Source of the DNA: an uncultured Treponema sp.
GTDB lineage: Bacteria; Spirochaetota; Spirochaetia; Treponematales; Treponemataceae
DNA: 9,156 bases
Reading direction: 5' to 3'
Assembly (NCBI GenBank): GCA_937915735.1
Contig: CALGGS010000236.1
Location: 1 to 9,156 of the forward strand
Within the stretch, counting starts at the first letter, position 1, and every line of letters begins with the position of its first letter. The notes below the pieces were generated by a model. The model worked only from the letters and a program-made list of their open reading frames with translations, did not search any database and had not been told where the DNA came from. Both the position numbers and the translations under genes were made by a program. Of the stretch, positions 1-6,357 are shown piece after piece.

Positions 1-585
1 TTGTATCACTACGGGGGAAATAACCCTGTCAAGTATACAGACCCTGATGGACGAAGTCCTAATATTCCTGTGATGTCTCCAAAAGAATTTTTTGGATTTC
101 TATTTGAAAATGAAGCAAGCTTAAAAACTGTAAATTTATATGCCGATGCCGCGAATGGTGACGAAACAGCTCAAGAAGTGGCAAAAAATGTTACTGTCGA
201 GGCTACTAAAGAACTTGCTGCTGAGTCTCTTGAAAAAACAGCAACAATTGCGGAATTTTCGGGTGAAGTCCTTTCTGACTTAGCTCTTGAAACAACTTTA
301 ATCCAACCTGAGTTTAGTGCAGGTGCAGGAACTGCTTCAACAATTTGTGCTGGTGTAGAAATCGTTGCAAGAGGAGGAAAAGCTGCAATCACAGGAAAAC
401 AAGAAGATATTGATAAGGCGAAAAAAACTGCTAAAAAGAATACGGCAACAAGCATCGCAGGGGCGACACCTGGAATTGTTCTTAGAAAACTTCCCGCACC
501 TATTACAAATTTTTTGGGAAATATTTCAAGCAAATTTGTCGAAGACAAAATGAAAAACGAAGGTTCTGATGCGGAGCAAAAATGA
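1..585 (+). CDS. Rhs/YD-repeat protein, C-terminal end (5' partial)
   Basis: This is the tail of an Rhs-family polymorphic toxin; the 5' part lies outside the window, so the TTG at position 1 is probably an internal Leu codon and not a start. Residues 2-18 read YHYGGNNPVKYTDPDGR, which matches the conserved end of the Rhs repeat-associated core (YxYxxNNPVxYxDPxG). In this family the core shell is followed by a variable C-terminal region carrying the toxic activity. Here that region is about 176 residues. Residues 28-100 are acidic and probably helical. Residues 100-165 are Gly/Ala/Thr-rich with mildly hydrophobic stretches, and the rest is Lys-rich. I recognise no nuclease, deaminase or ADP-ribosylation motif. 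The Gly/Ala-rich part resembles the linker or pre-toxin segments often seen after Rhs cores, so the toxin could be membrane-acting, unknown, or lost. The stop codon overlaps the start of the next gene by 4 bases. Confidence 0.8.
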   Translation: MYHYGGNNPVKYTDPDGRSPNIPVMSPKEFFGFLFENEASLKTVNLYADAANGDETAQEVAKNVTVEATKELAAESLEKTATIAEFSGEVLSDLALETTLIQPEFSAGAGTASTICAGVEIVARGGKAAITGKQEDIDKAKKTAKKNTATSIAGATPGIVLRKLPAPITNFLGNISSKFVEDKMKNEGSDAEQK

Positions 586-806
586 GTACGATTTTATTTT
601 TTATTCAAGTAATTTGTTTTTTGTTTTATTTTAAATATAATCATTTTGCTCTGATAATTTTCCCAATAAGCATATTATGTTTGCTGTTTGAATTTATATA
701 TGAAAAAAATAAAAAGAAAATAAATTTTTGGCAACTTTCTAGGTTGGGTCTTTTGGTACTGTGTTCATTTATTTTTTTTATAAATTACTTTTTTAATATA
801 TTTTAA
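582..806 (+). CDS. Small three-helix membrane protein, candidate Rhs immunity protein
   Basis: A 74-residue protein of unknown family. Three hydrophobic segments are visible, at about residues 3-17, 22-40 and 54-73, separated by a Lys-rich loop at 41-47 (EKNKKKI); an inner membrane protein is predicted. The start ATG shares ATGA with the stop of the Rhs gene, and GGAG at 573-576 sits 5 bases upstream, so translational coupling is likely. In polymorphic toxin loci the gene directly after the toxin usually encodes its cognate immunity protein, and membrane-embedded immunity proteins usually protect against toxins that act on or at the membrane. Assigning immunity here rests on position only. 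Base composition is extreme (roughly 20% GC or below, far lower than the genes on either side), as is common for horizontally acquired immunity genes. Confidence 0.62.
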   Translation: MSTILFFIQVICFLFYFKYNHFALIIFPISILCLLFEFIYEKNKKKINFWQLSRLGLLVLCSFIFFINYFFNIF

Positions 807-853
807 AAATTCAGTATAGTCCTTTCCTAAATTCGGTTGTATACTAGAATTTT
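806..853. terminator. Candidate bidirectional terminator hairpin between convergent genes
   Basis: AAAATTCAGTATA (806-818) pairs with TATACTaGAATTTT (840-853) over 13 base pairs with one bulged A at 846 and a 21-base loop. The A-run on one side and T-run on the other give a T-tract whichever way it is transcribed: four Ts on the plus strand and five on the minus strand (complement of 805-809). The position fits, directly at the stop of the plus-strand gene and downstream of the minus-strand operon. The stem is weak because only two of its pairs are G-C and the loop is long, so termination efficiency is doubtful. Confidence 0.42.
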
Positions 854-854
854 C

Positions 855-967
855 ATCCTTTCTTTCCTCCCACAAATTGGGATTTGTCAGCCTTGCGGTG
901 CGATGGCTCCGATACATTTTTGCACTGAGCCACCACACCCCCTTCGCCACTTTCAGGCCGCCTCTTT
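855..967. other. GC-rich, foldable intergenic block, possible dispersed element
   Basis: Positions 861-960 contain about 55% GC, against 20% or less in the 200 bases before them, so this block stands apart from its surroundings. It can fold in several ways: ACAAAT/ATTTGT at 872-877 and 882-887; AGCCTTGC (889-896) with GCGAtGGCT (900-908), with one bulge and one G-T pair; and, as an alternative using the same GGCTC, GATGGCTC (902-909) with GAGCCACC (927-934). It begins at the last base of the kinase-like gene's downstream edge. No second copy lies in this window, so a repeat family is a guess based on composition, structure and position at an operon's 3' end. A 61-codon GTG-initiated minus-strand frame crosses it but has no ribosome binding site and ends in A/T-rich low-complexity sequence. 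Confidence 0.35.
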
Positions 968-1795
968 CTAAGCTTTACTGAACCTCGAATCCTGCACGCA
1001 TTTTATCTCGCTTATGACCTTGTAGCCTTGATACTCGCTTTCAAGAATAGTTTCGGCTCGCTCGACAGTAGCGTGGAAGCCTGTCATACCGCGGAGAATG
1101 ACATTTTTGCCTTCAATCTGAACCCAAAGCTCGTCGATGTGAAGAGCGTGCTCAAAAATAAGCTTTCTTGACATTTCCTGCGCAAGCATAAGCTCCTCAA
1201 CCTTCTTTTTGCCTCTAAGCTCCATTTCACTCGTAATATTGTTTTTTACACCCGCGCAAATCATATCAACCAGCATATCAGGAGGAACGATTGCCGTGTT
1301 TATCGTAGCATAGATAAAGTCGTGGTTTGACAAATCCCACTTAAAGCAGCTTTTATAGAATGCCGCCTGTCTTTTGTCTGATTTTTCAAGCATTTGCTCG
1401 GCTACCTTATCGTTCGTAGCTCCAGTAAGCTCCTTGATGTGCTCAATTCTCTTTGCCTTAGTTGAAACAAAACGAAGCGCGATATGCCCCGGAACGTCTC
1501 GCAAAAAAAGATACGCTCCTCGCCCCATAATAACGCAGTTTCCTTCACGGGCGATTTCAAGAATTGTCTCGCTCAAAAAATTCAGGTATCTGTCGCGGTT
1601 TTTCGTAAATCTGTCCAAGAATTTAGGCTTTCTTTCGTCGAATTTCATAAATTCTTCTTTTGGCAAGCCCTTTGCGATAATCCGCTGCTCGATTTCCTTT
1701 TTGTCAAAATAAGTGTAACCGAGACGGCGGGCAATTAACATTCCGACTTCATCTCCGAATGAACCTGACTGACGGGTGAGTGTGATTATTGCCAT
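968..1795 (-). CDS. Cytidylate-kinase-like protein with C-terminal BON-like domain
   Basis: A 275-residue cytoplasmic protein. Residues 1-185 match the cytidylate-kinase-like family (Cytidylate_kin2 type): an N-terminal ITLTRQSGSFGDEVG (4-18) in place of the P-loop, GYTYFDKKEI (26-35), VIMGRGAYLFLRD (88-100), and the late DKRQAAFYK (140-148) with YATINTAIV (162-170). There is no classical GxxxxGK[ST] loop; the family uses a GSGG-type version, and here the second Gly pair is reduced to SFG, so kinase activity is uncertain. Residues 213-268 (HIDELWVQIEGKNVILRGMT and what follows) have the strand-helix pattern of a BON domain. Family members are thought to phosphorylate nucleotides, but their substrates are mostly unproven. 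It is the last gene of the efflux operon, 3 bases after the PII-like gene, with GAGGTG at 1802-1807 as ribosome binding site. It is not the essential housekeeping cmk. Confidence 0.8.
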   Translation of the reverse strand: MAIITLTRQSGSFGDEVGMLIARRLGYTYFDKKEIEQRIIAKGLPKEEFMKFDERKPKFLDRFTKNRDRYLNFLSETILEIAREGNCVIMGRGAYLFLRDVPGHIALRFVSTKAKRIEHIKELTGATNDKVAEQMLEKSDKRQAAFYKSCFKWDLSNHDFIYATINTAIVPPDMLVDMICAGVKNNITSEMELRGKKKVEELMLAQEMSRKLIFEHALHIDELWVQIEGKNVILRGMTGFHATVERAETILESEYQGYKVISEIKCVQDSRFSKA

Positions 1796-1798
1796 ACG

Positions 1799-2125
1799 CT
1801 ACACCTCAGTTGACTCGCTTACGAAGCAGGCGATTCCCTCACCCATATATTTTTCGCGAAGCTTTTCTACGATTGCAATGATTTTGGCACAATCTTCCTC
1901 AGAGCAATAGATGATGTACATCATATTGAGCTGGGGCCAGATTGAGTCTCCCAACCGTGGATTACTAAAGCCCGCCCCCATTACATTCGCAAGCTTTGTG
2001 TATTTAAGACCTACCTTCTGTTCATTAAATTCCTGCAAGAAATCTTCCTCAACTGCCTGAGAAAAAATAATCTCAACTCTTTTCTGAACGCCCGCATGAA
2101 TTTTTATGTTCTCAAGATAACCCAT
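1799..2125 (-). CDS. PII-like, PG0541-family transporter-associated protein
   Basis: A 108-residue soluble protein that resembles the PG0541 family of small proteins encoded beside RND pumps, which share the ferredoxin-like PII fold. Visible family traits, numbered from the chosen start, are an early strand with VEIIFSQ (about 17-23), the middle motif GAGFSNPRLGDSIWPQLN (about 51-68) with its conserved Gly, Pro, Gly and Trp-Pro positions, a strand MMYIIY, a helix AKIIAIVEKLREKY, and a final EGIACFV strand. PII-like proteins usually form trimers that bind nucleotides or other small ligands and adjust a partner, often a membrane transporter; what this one binds is unknown. I chose ATG at 2125 over an upstream in-frame ATG at 2173 because GGAGGAG (2133-2139) lies 7 bases before it and the extra 16 residues would fall inside the pump's charged tail. 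It overlaps the pump gene by 14 bases. Confidence 0.75.
   Translation of the reverse strand: MGYLENIKIHAGVQKRVEIIFSQAVEEDFLQEFNEQKVGLKYTKLANVMGAGFSNPRLGDSIWPQLNMMYIIYCSEEDCAKIIAIVEKLREKYMGEGIACFVSESTEV
1802..1807 (-). promoter_or_regulatory. Ribosome binding site of the kinase-like gene
   Basis: GAGGTG on the minus strand lies in the final codons of the PII-like gene, 6 bases before the kinase-like ATG. This supports the start at 1795 and coupled translation. Confidence 0.7.
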
Positions 2126-5100
2126 TTTTGAACTCCTCCAAATCTTTTGCGGCTTTAGCTGCCTTTGCTTCAAGCTTAGCCCTCTTCTTTTCGTCTTTTA
2201 CACGCTGTTTTTCTGCCATTTTTGCGGCTTTTTCGTCTTCAAGGTTGAGTTTTCCCTCTTTTAAGAGCTGCTTTCGTCGGCGCTTTTCAGCTTTCTTTAA
2301 TCTTCGGTTATTAAATATGAAGTAAATAGTCGGCATGATGAAAAGTGTCATCAGAGAACCGAATGTCATACCACCGAATACGGTAAGTGAAATCGGCTGC
2401 ATTGACTGAGAGCCTTCACCAGGGAAGAATGCCATTGGAGCGAGGGAAATTACAGTCGTCAAGGTTGACATCAAGATTGGGCGCAGTCGGTTTCGTGCCG
2501 CCTCAATACAGGCCTCTTCAAGAGCCATTCCCCGTTTACGAAGAAGATTCGTGTAGTCAACCAGAACGATACCGTTGTTTACGATTGTTCCGACCAAGAC
2601 CAGCATACCCATAATCGTAACGACATTGAGCTGAGTTCCAGTCAAAGCGTAAATCATAATTACACCAATGAATGAAAGCGGAATCGTAAGAATGACGATG
2701 AAGGGGTCAAGGAGACTCTCGAATTGGCTTGCCATAACGACGAATACCAGGAAGGCCGCCATAATGATAATCATACCGAAGTTTGTGACTGCCTCAATTA
2801 CATCTTCCATTGAACCGCCAAGAGCAACAGTAACAGCATCATCTTTAGGGATATTGTCGGCAAGAAGCTTTTTAACGCCTTCCTGACAAACACCCAGAGA
2901 CATTCCGTCAACCCGGTTAGCCGTAACATTGATGATTCGGGTCTGATTTTCACGGTAAATCGTTACAGGAGCCGTAGTTTCTTCATAATGAGCGAAGCTT
3001 GAAAGCGGGATTCTCATTCCAGTTGAAGGGCTTACGACAGAAATTGAGTCCAAGTCGTCAAGCCGTGACTTGTCGGCCTCAGAAAGGCGGACGATAACAT
3101 CAATATCTTTACCACGCTCAGTGTATCGGCTGGCTGTAGTTCCGTTGATTGCGCCGTTGATTTCAGAGCCGACTGAGTAAATGTTGAGTCCGAATTCGTA
3201 CATTTTGTCTCTGTCAACACGAATAGTAGCTTCAGGAAGACCGTCCTCCTGCTCAGAAGAAACCTCCTGAACATAATCTCCGCCTTTTTCCTTGAGCAAT
3301 TTTTCGACCATAGACGCATACTGACGGACAAGAGTTAAGTCATCAGATTTGATTACGACCTTGATGTCGCTTGAAGAAGAAGCTGAGTTTGCGTTTGCGG
3401 CGAATGCCAAATCGACGCCAGGGAAAGAATTAAAGTGCTTGCGAAGCTTAGCCTTTGCGGTTTTTTCGTTGTCGTAGCCAGGAAGTCGCTCACTTGGCGG
3501 ATAAAGCGTAAATGTGATTGTACCTTTGTTTGTCTCGCTGCCAGCAGAAAGCATACTCGTTCCACCGACTGTCATTGTGACATATTTTACGCCTACAAGC
3601 TCCTGAGTCGCGATGTTTTCAAATTCGTGCATCGTGTCGTCTGTAGCCTGAATTCTGGTTCCCTGGGGAAGCGTAAATTCAACCGCAACCGTGTTGGAAG
3701 CCGATGAAGGCATAAAGATAAAGCCAATCAGCTTAATCGAAGCGATTGAAAGGAAGAAGGCCGCCACAAGAACAAGAAGAGAAGCCCTTCTGTGGTGAAG
3801 AACGAAAGCAACGCCCTTTGAATATTTTTCGTCAAGCCGCTCAAAGAAGCGGTTGAAGGCACCGTTAAGTGCGTAAGTGAAATTCGCAAGCTTGCCCTCG
3901 CCTTTTTTAGTTGTGTCAACCTTGTCAATCATCAGATATTTTGAAGTGAGAACCGGAACGAGACACATAGCTACGAGAAGTGAACAAGTAAGCGAGAAGA
4001 TAATCGTCCAAGCCAAATCGTTGAACATCTGTCCCATAATGCCCAAAGTCTTTTTGAACATAAGCATCGGGGCGAAAATACAGATTGAAGTGAGGGTTGA
4101 GCCTGTGATTGACATGACCATTTCCTGAGAACCAAGAATCGAAGCCACGCGAGGCTTTGCGTCTCTCTGCCTGTAAGCGTAGATATTTTCCAAAACGACG
4201 ATTGAGTTATCTACCAGCATACCGATACCAAGCAAAAGACCTGCCAAAGAAATCATATTCAAGGTAAGTCCCTGGAAGTACATAAGCATAAGGGTGATGA
4301 AAACTGAAATCGGAATTGAAAGACCTACGATAATCGTTGATTTTAAAGAGCGCAAGAAGATAATAAGAACCAAAATCGCAAGCAAAGCACCTGTTATGAC
4401 CGAATTTACGACCTCATTAATTGTCTGTTCGATAATATCTGTAGTGTTTGAGGTTTCAACCAAATCAACATCACTAGGAAGCTCTTCTTTTATTGAAGGA
4501 ATTGCTTTTCGGATATTTTTTGCCGCCGTAACTGAGTTTTTGCCAGACTGCTTTTGAATCGAAAGAACGATACAAGGCTCACCGTCAAGATAAGCAAGAG
4601 TAGATTCCTTTTTATAGCCGTCATAAACATCAGCAACATCACGAAGACGGATTGTCTTTAGCTGTCCGTCACTCGTTGCCTTGTAAGAAATTACAGTGTT
4701 TCTTAAATCATCAAGACTTTCGTATTTACCGCTTGTTTTAATCGTGTAGTTTGTTTCTCCAGAGCTAATCGTACCGCCCGAAGACTGAACATTCTGTGCG
4801 CCGATAAGCTGAGCCACAGTAGAGATTGAAAGGCCATAGGCTTCCAGTCGGTCACGGGGAATATCAACATTAATAGAGCGTTCTCGTCCACCCGAAACAT
4901 AAGCCGAGGCAACGCCGTCAAGCTGTTCAAGACGAGGCTGAACGACATCTTCGGCATAAGAACGAAGCTCCTCAGGAGTTCGGCTTCCCTTCAAGGAAAG
5001 AGACATAATCGGCATCATCGAAGGGTCCATTTTAATCGTGATTGGAGAAGAAGCGTCATCAGGAAGATAACTTCGCACCAAGTCGATTTTATCTCGGATT

Positions 5101-5420
5101 TCGTTTGCGGCCGCATCAAGGTTAGTTCCGTAGTTCAATTCGAGAATGATAAGGCTCATTCCAGTCATTGAGCGGGACTGCATTTTTTTAAGGCCTGAAA
5201 GTCCCGACAGAGAGCTTTCCATAGTTCGCGTTAAGCTTTGCTCAACCTCTTCAGGGCCTGCACCCGTATAAGTCGTGTAGACAATCATATACGGCAAGTC
5301 CATATCCGGATACATATCAACCGGAAGCTTAAAAACACAATAAATACCGAGCAAAACGGACATCAAAAAGATGAGGAAGGTTGTTGTCGGTTTATTAACA
5401 CATCTTTCAGAAATTGTCAT
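2112..5420 (-). CDS. RND efflux pump, inner membrane permease (HAE1/AcrB type)
   Basis: A 1102-residue proton-driven exporter of the RND superfamily, the BesB/AcrB counterpart, working as a trimer in the inner membrane. The fold is duplicated: TM1 at about 12-30, a periplasmic porter region at 33-335, TM2-6 between 339 and 492, TM7 at about 546-566, a second porter region at 570-875, TM8-12 between 880 and 1034. Family motifs include KLPVDMYPDMDLP (31-43), GAGPEEVEQSLT (53-64), GMLVDNSIVVLENIY (400-414) and RLRPILMS (978-985). In TM4 the AcrB Asp407-Asp408 pair becomes D404-N405, and in TM10 the AcrB Lys940 position is N948 (GTIVNNGIVLVD), so the proton relay is the one-Asp variant common in non-proteobacterial pumps. 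Residues 1038-1102 form a Lys/Glu/Ala-rich cytoplasmic tail longer than usual. AGGAG (5427-5431) supports the start. Substrates cannot be read from the sequence; drugs, bile salts or lipids are possible. Confidence 0.95.
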   Translation of the reverse strand: MTISERCVNKPTTTFLIFLMSVLLGIYCVFKLPVDMYPDMDLPYMIVYTTYTGAGPEEVEQSLTRTMESSLSGLSGLKKMQSRSMTGMSLIILELNYGTNLDAAANEIRDKIDLVRSYLPDDASSPITIKMDPSMMPIMSLSLKGSRTPEELRSYAEDVVQPRLEQLDGVASAYVSGGRERSINVDIPRDRLEAYGLSISTVAQLIGAQNVQSSGGTISSGETNYTIKTSGKYESLDDLRNTVISYKATSDGQLKTIRLRDVADVYDGYKKESTLAYLDGEPCIVLSIQKQSGKNSVTAAKNIRKAIPSIKEELPSDVDLVETSNTTDIIEQTINEVVNSVITGALLAILVLIIFLRSLKSTIIVGLSIPISVFITLMLMYFQGLTLNMISLAGLLLGIGMLVDNSIVVLENIYAYRQRDAKPRVASILGSQEMVMSITGSTLTSICIFAPMLMFKKTLGIMGQMFNDLAWTIIFSLTCSLLVAMCLVPVLTSKYLMIDKVDTTKKGEGKLANFTYALNGAFNRFFERLDEKYSKGVAFVLHHRRASLLVLVAAFFLSIASIKLIGFIFMPSSASNTVAVEFTLPQGTRIQATDDTMHEFENIATQELVGVKYVTMTVGGTSMLSAGSETNKGTITFTLYPPSERLPGYDNEKTAKAKLRKHFNSFPGVDLAFAANANSASSSSDIKVVIKSDDLTLVRQYASMVEKLLKEKGGDYVQEVSSEQEDGLPEATIRVDRDKMYEFGLNIYSVGSEINGAINGTTASRYTERGKDIDVIVRLSEADKSRLDDLDSISVVSPSTGMRIPLSSFAHYEETTAPVTIYRENQTRIINVTANRVDGMSLGVCQEGVKKLLADNIPKDDAVTVALGGSMEDVIEAVTNFGMIIIMAAFLVFVVMASQFESLLDPFIVILTIPLSFIGVIMIYALTGTQLNVVTIMGMLVLVGTIVNNGIVLVDYTNLLRKRGMALEEACIEAARNRLRPILMSTLTTVISLAPMAFFPGEGSQSMQPISLTVFGGMTFGSLMTLFIMPTIYFIFNNRRLKKAEKRRRKQLLKEGKLNLEDEKAAKMAEKQRVKDEKKRAKLEAKAAKAAKDLEEFKNGLS
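2133..2139 (-). promoter_or_regulatory. Ribosome binding site that sets the start of the PII-like gene
   Basis: GGAGGAG on the minus strand is the strongest ribosome binding site in the window. It lies within the last codons of the RND gene, 7 bases before ATG 2125. The alternative ATG at 2173 has no comparable site. Confidence 0.75.
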
Positions 5421-5429
5421 CTAAATCTC

Positions 5430-6347
5430 CTATTTAGCTGAAACAACATTGACTTTTGAACCGTCATTCAAAAGTGTCTGTCCTTTGATTACGACTTCTT
5501 CCCCGGCTTCAAGACCTTTTGTAATTTCAACTGTATTGTCAATTGAAATTCCTTTTGTTACAGAACGCAAGCCGACTGTCGCGGCATTTTTTCCACTTTT
5601 CGGGCTTGTGATTACAAAAACATAGTCTTTTCCGTCACGGCTGATAAGTGCCGACTGAGGGAGAACGATTGCGTTTTTGACGCTTTCAGTAACAAGCTTA
5701 ACCCGTCCGTACATTCCGACCTTTACGCGGCTGTCCGGGGGGTCAAGACGAAGCTTTACAGACATCGTTCTGGTAGAAGTGTCCAAAACCGGGCTGATTT
5801 CAAAGACTTTTGCCCCGAAAACTACGCTGGGATATGCGTCAAATGTTACAGTTGCCTTCTGTCCGTTCTGGATTCGGCTGATGAATCGTTCTGCAATGGC
5901 AATCCTGATTTCAAGCTCGTCCGTTCGCGCTACCTTTGCGACCAAAGAAGACTGAGCCACAGTTGAACCGACCGTCACAGGAAGTGAAGTGACTCGGCCA
6001 GAAATGGGAGCTTTAACAGGGCTGTCGTTATAGACAACGCCGGCTCTGAGCGGGTTTACATAGGCCAGGGTCTGTCCCTGACGAACCATATCACCGACCT
6101 TTACGAGAATATTCGTAATTTTTCCGCCCTGATCCGGCAATACCATAACCTCGTTTACAGAAGCAACATCACCGCCAAATTCAAGGTAATCGTCAAGATT
6201 TCCCTCAACAGTCTTATATGTCGAAACCGCATAGAGAGTCTCAACTTCCTTTTCTTCCGTCGCCGCAGCCTTTTTGCCACAGCTCATAAAAGTGAGTGCG
6301 GCAGCCATAGAAGCAAGAGTGATTACAGATTTTGCTGTTCGTTTCAT
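5430..6347 (-). CDS. Periplasmic adaptor lipoprotein (membrane fusion protein), hairpin-less
   Basis: A 305-residue membrane fusion protein linking the RND pump to the TolC-like channel, the BesA/AcrA counterpart. It has a signal peptide ending in the lipobox-like FMSC with the lipidated Cys at 23, so it is probably anchored to the inner membrane facing the periplasm. The first half of the lipoyl domain is at 67-99 (GGKITNILVKVGDMVRQGQ, 74-92) and the second at 109-140 (SPVKAPISGRV). Only about 10 residues separate them, where AcrA-type adaptors carry a long alpha-helical hairpin. Beta-barrel (about 145-220) and membrane-proximal (about 225-303) domains follow, with VGMYGRVKL at 210-218 and VLPQSAL at 228-234. 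The length is below the usual 370-400 because of the missing hairpin. Borrelia BesA is known to lack the hairpin too. The ribosome binding site AAGGAG (6354-6359) overlaps the stop of the channel gene. Confidence 0.92.
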   Translation of the reverse strand: MKRTAKSVITLASMAAALTFMSCGKKAAATEEKEVETLYAVSTYKTVEGNLDDYLEFGGDVASVNEVMVLPDQGGKITNILVKVGDMVRQGQTLAYVNPLRAGVVYNDSPVKAPISGRVTSLPVTVGSTVAQSSLVAKVARTDELEIRIAIAERFISRIQNGQKATVTFDAYPSVVFGAKVFEISPVLDTSTRTMSVKLRLDPPDSRVKVGMYGRVKLVTESVKNAIVLPQSALISRDGKDYVFVITSPKSGKNAATVGLRSVTKGISIDNTVEITKGLEAGEEVVIKGQTLLNDGSKVNVVSAK

Positions 6348-6357
6348 TTATGTCTCC

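Noticed and set aside
171..548. Minus-strand 125-codon open frame opposite the Rhs tail
   Set aside because: It is antisense to the Rhs C-terminal region and its composition mirrors that gene's codons; there is no independent support.
765..950. Minus-strand 61-codon open frame beginning with GTG across the GC-rich block
   Set aside because: It has no ribosome binding site, runs into low-complexity A/T-rich codons and overlaps the plus-strand membrane gene. It is better explained as chance openness of a GC-rich element.
2126..2173. N-terminal extension of the PII-like protein by 16 residues
   Set aside because: The extension lies inside the pump's charged tail in another frame, has no ribosome binding site, and the start at 2125 is preceded by GGAGGAG at good spacing.
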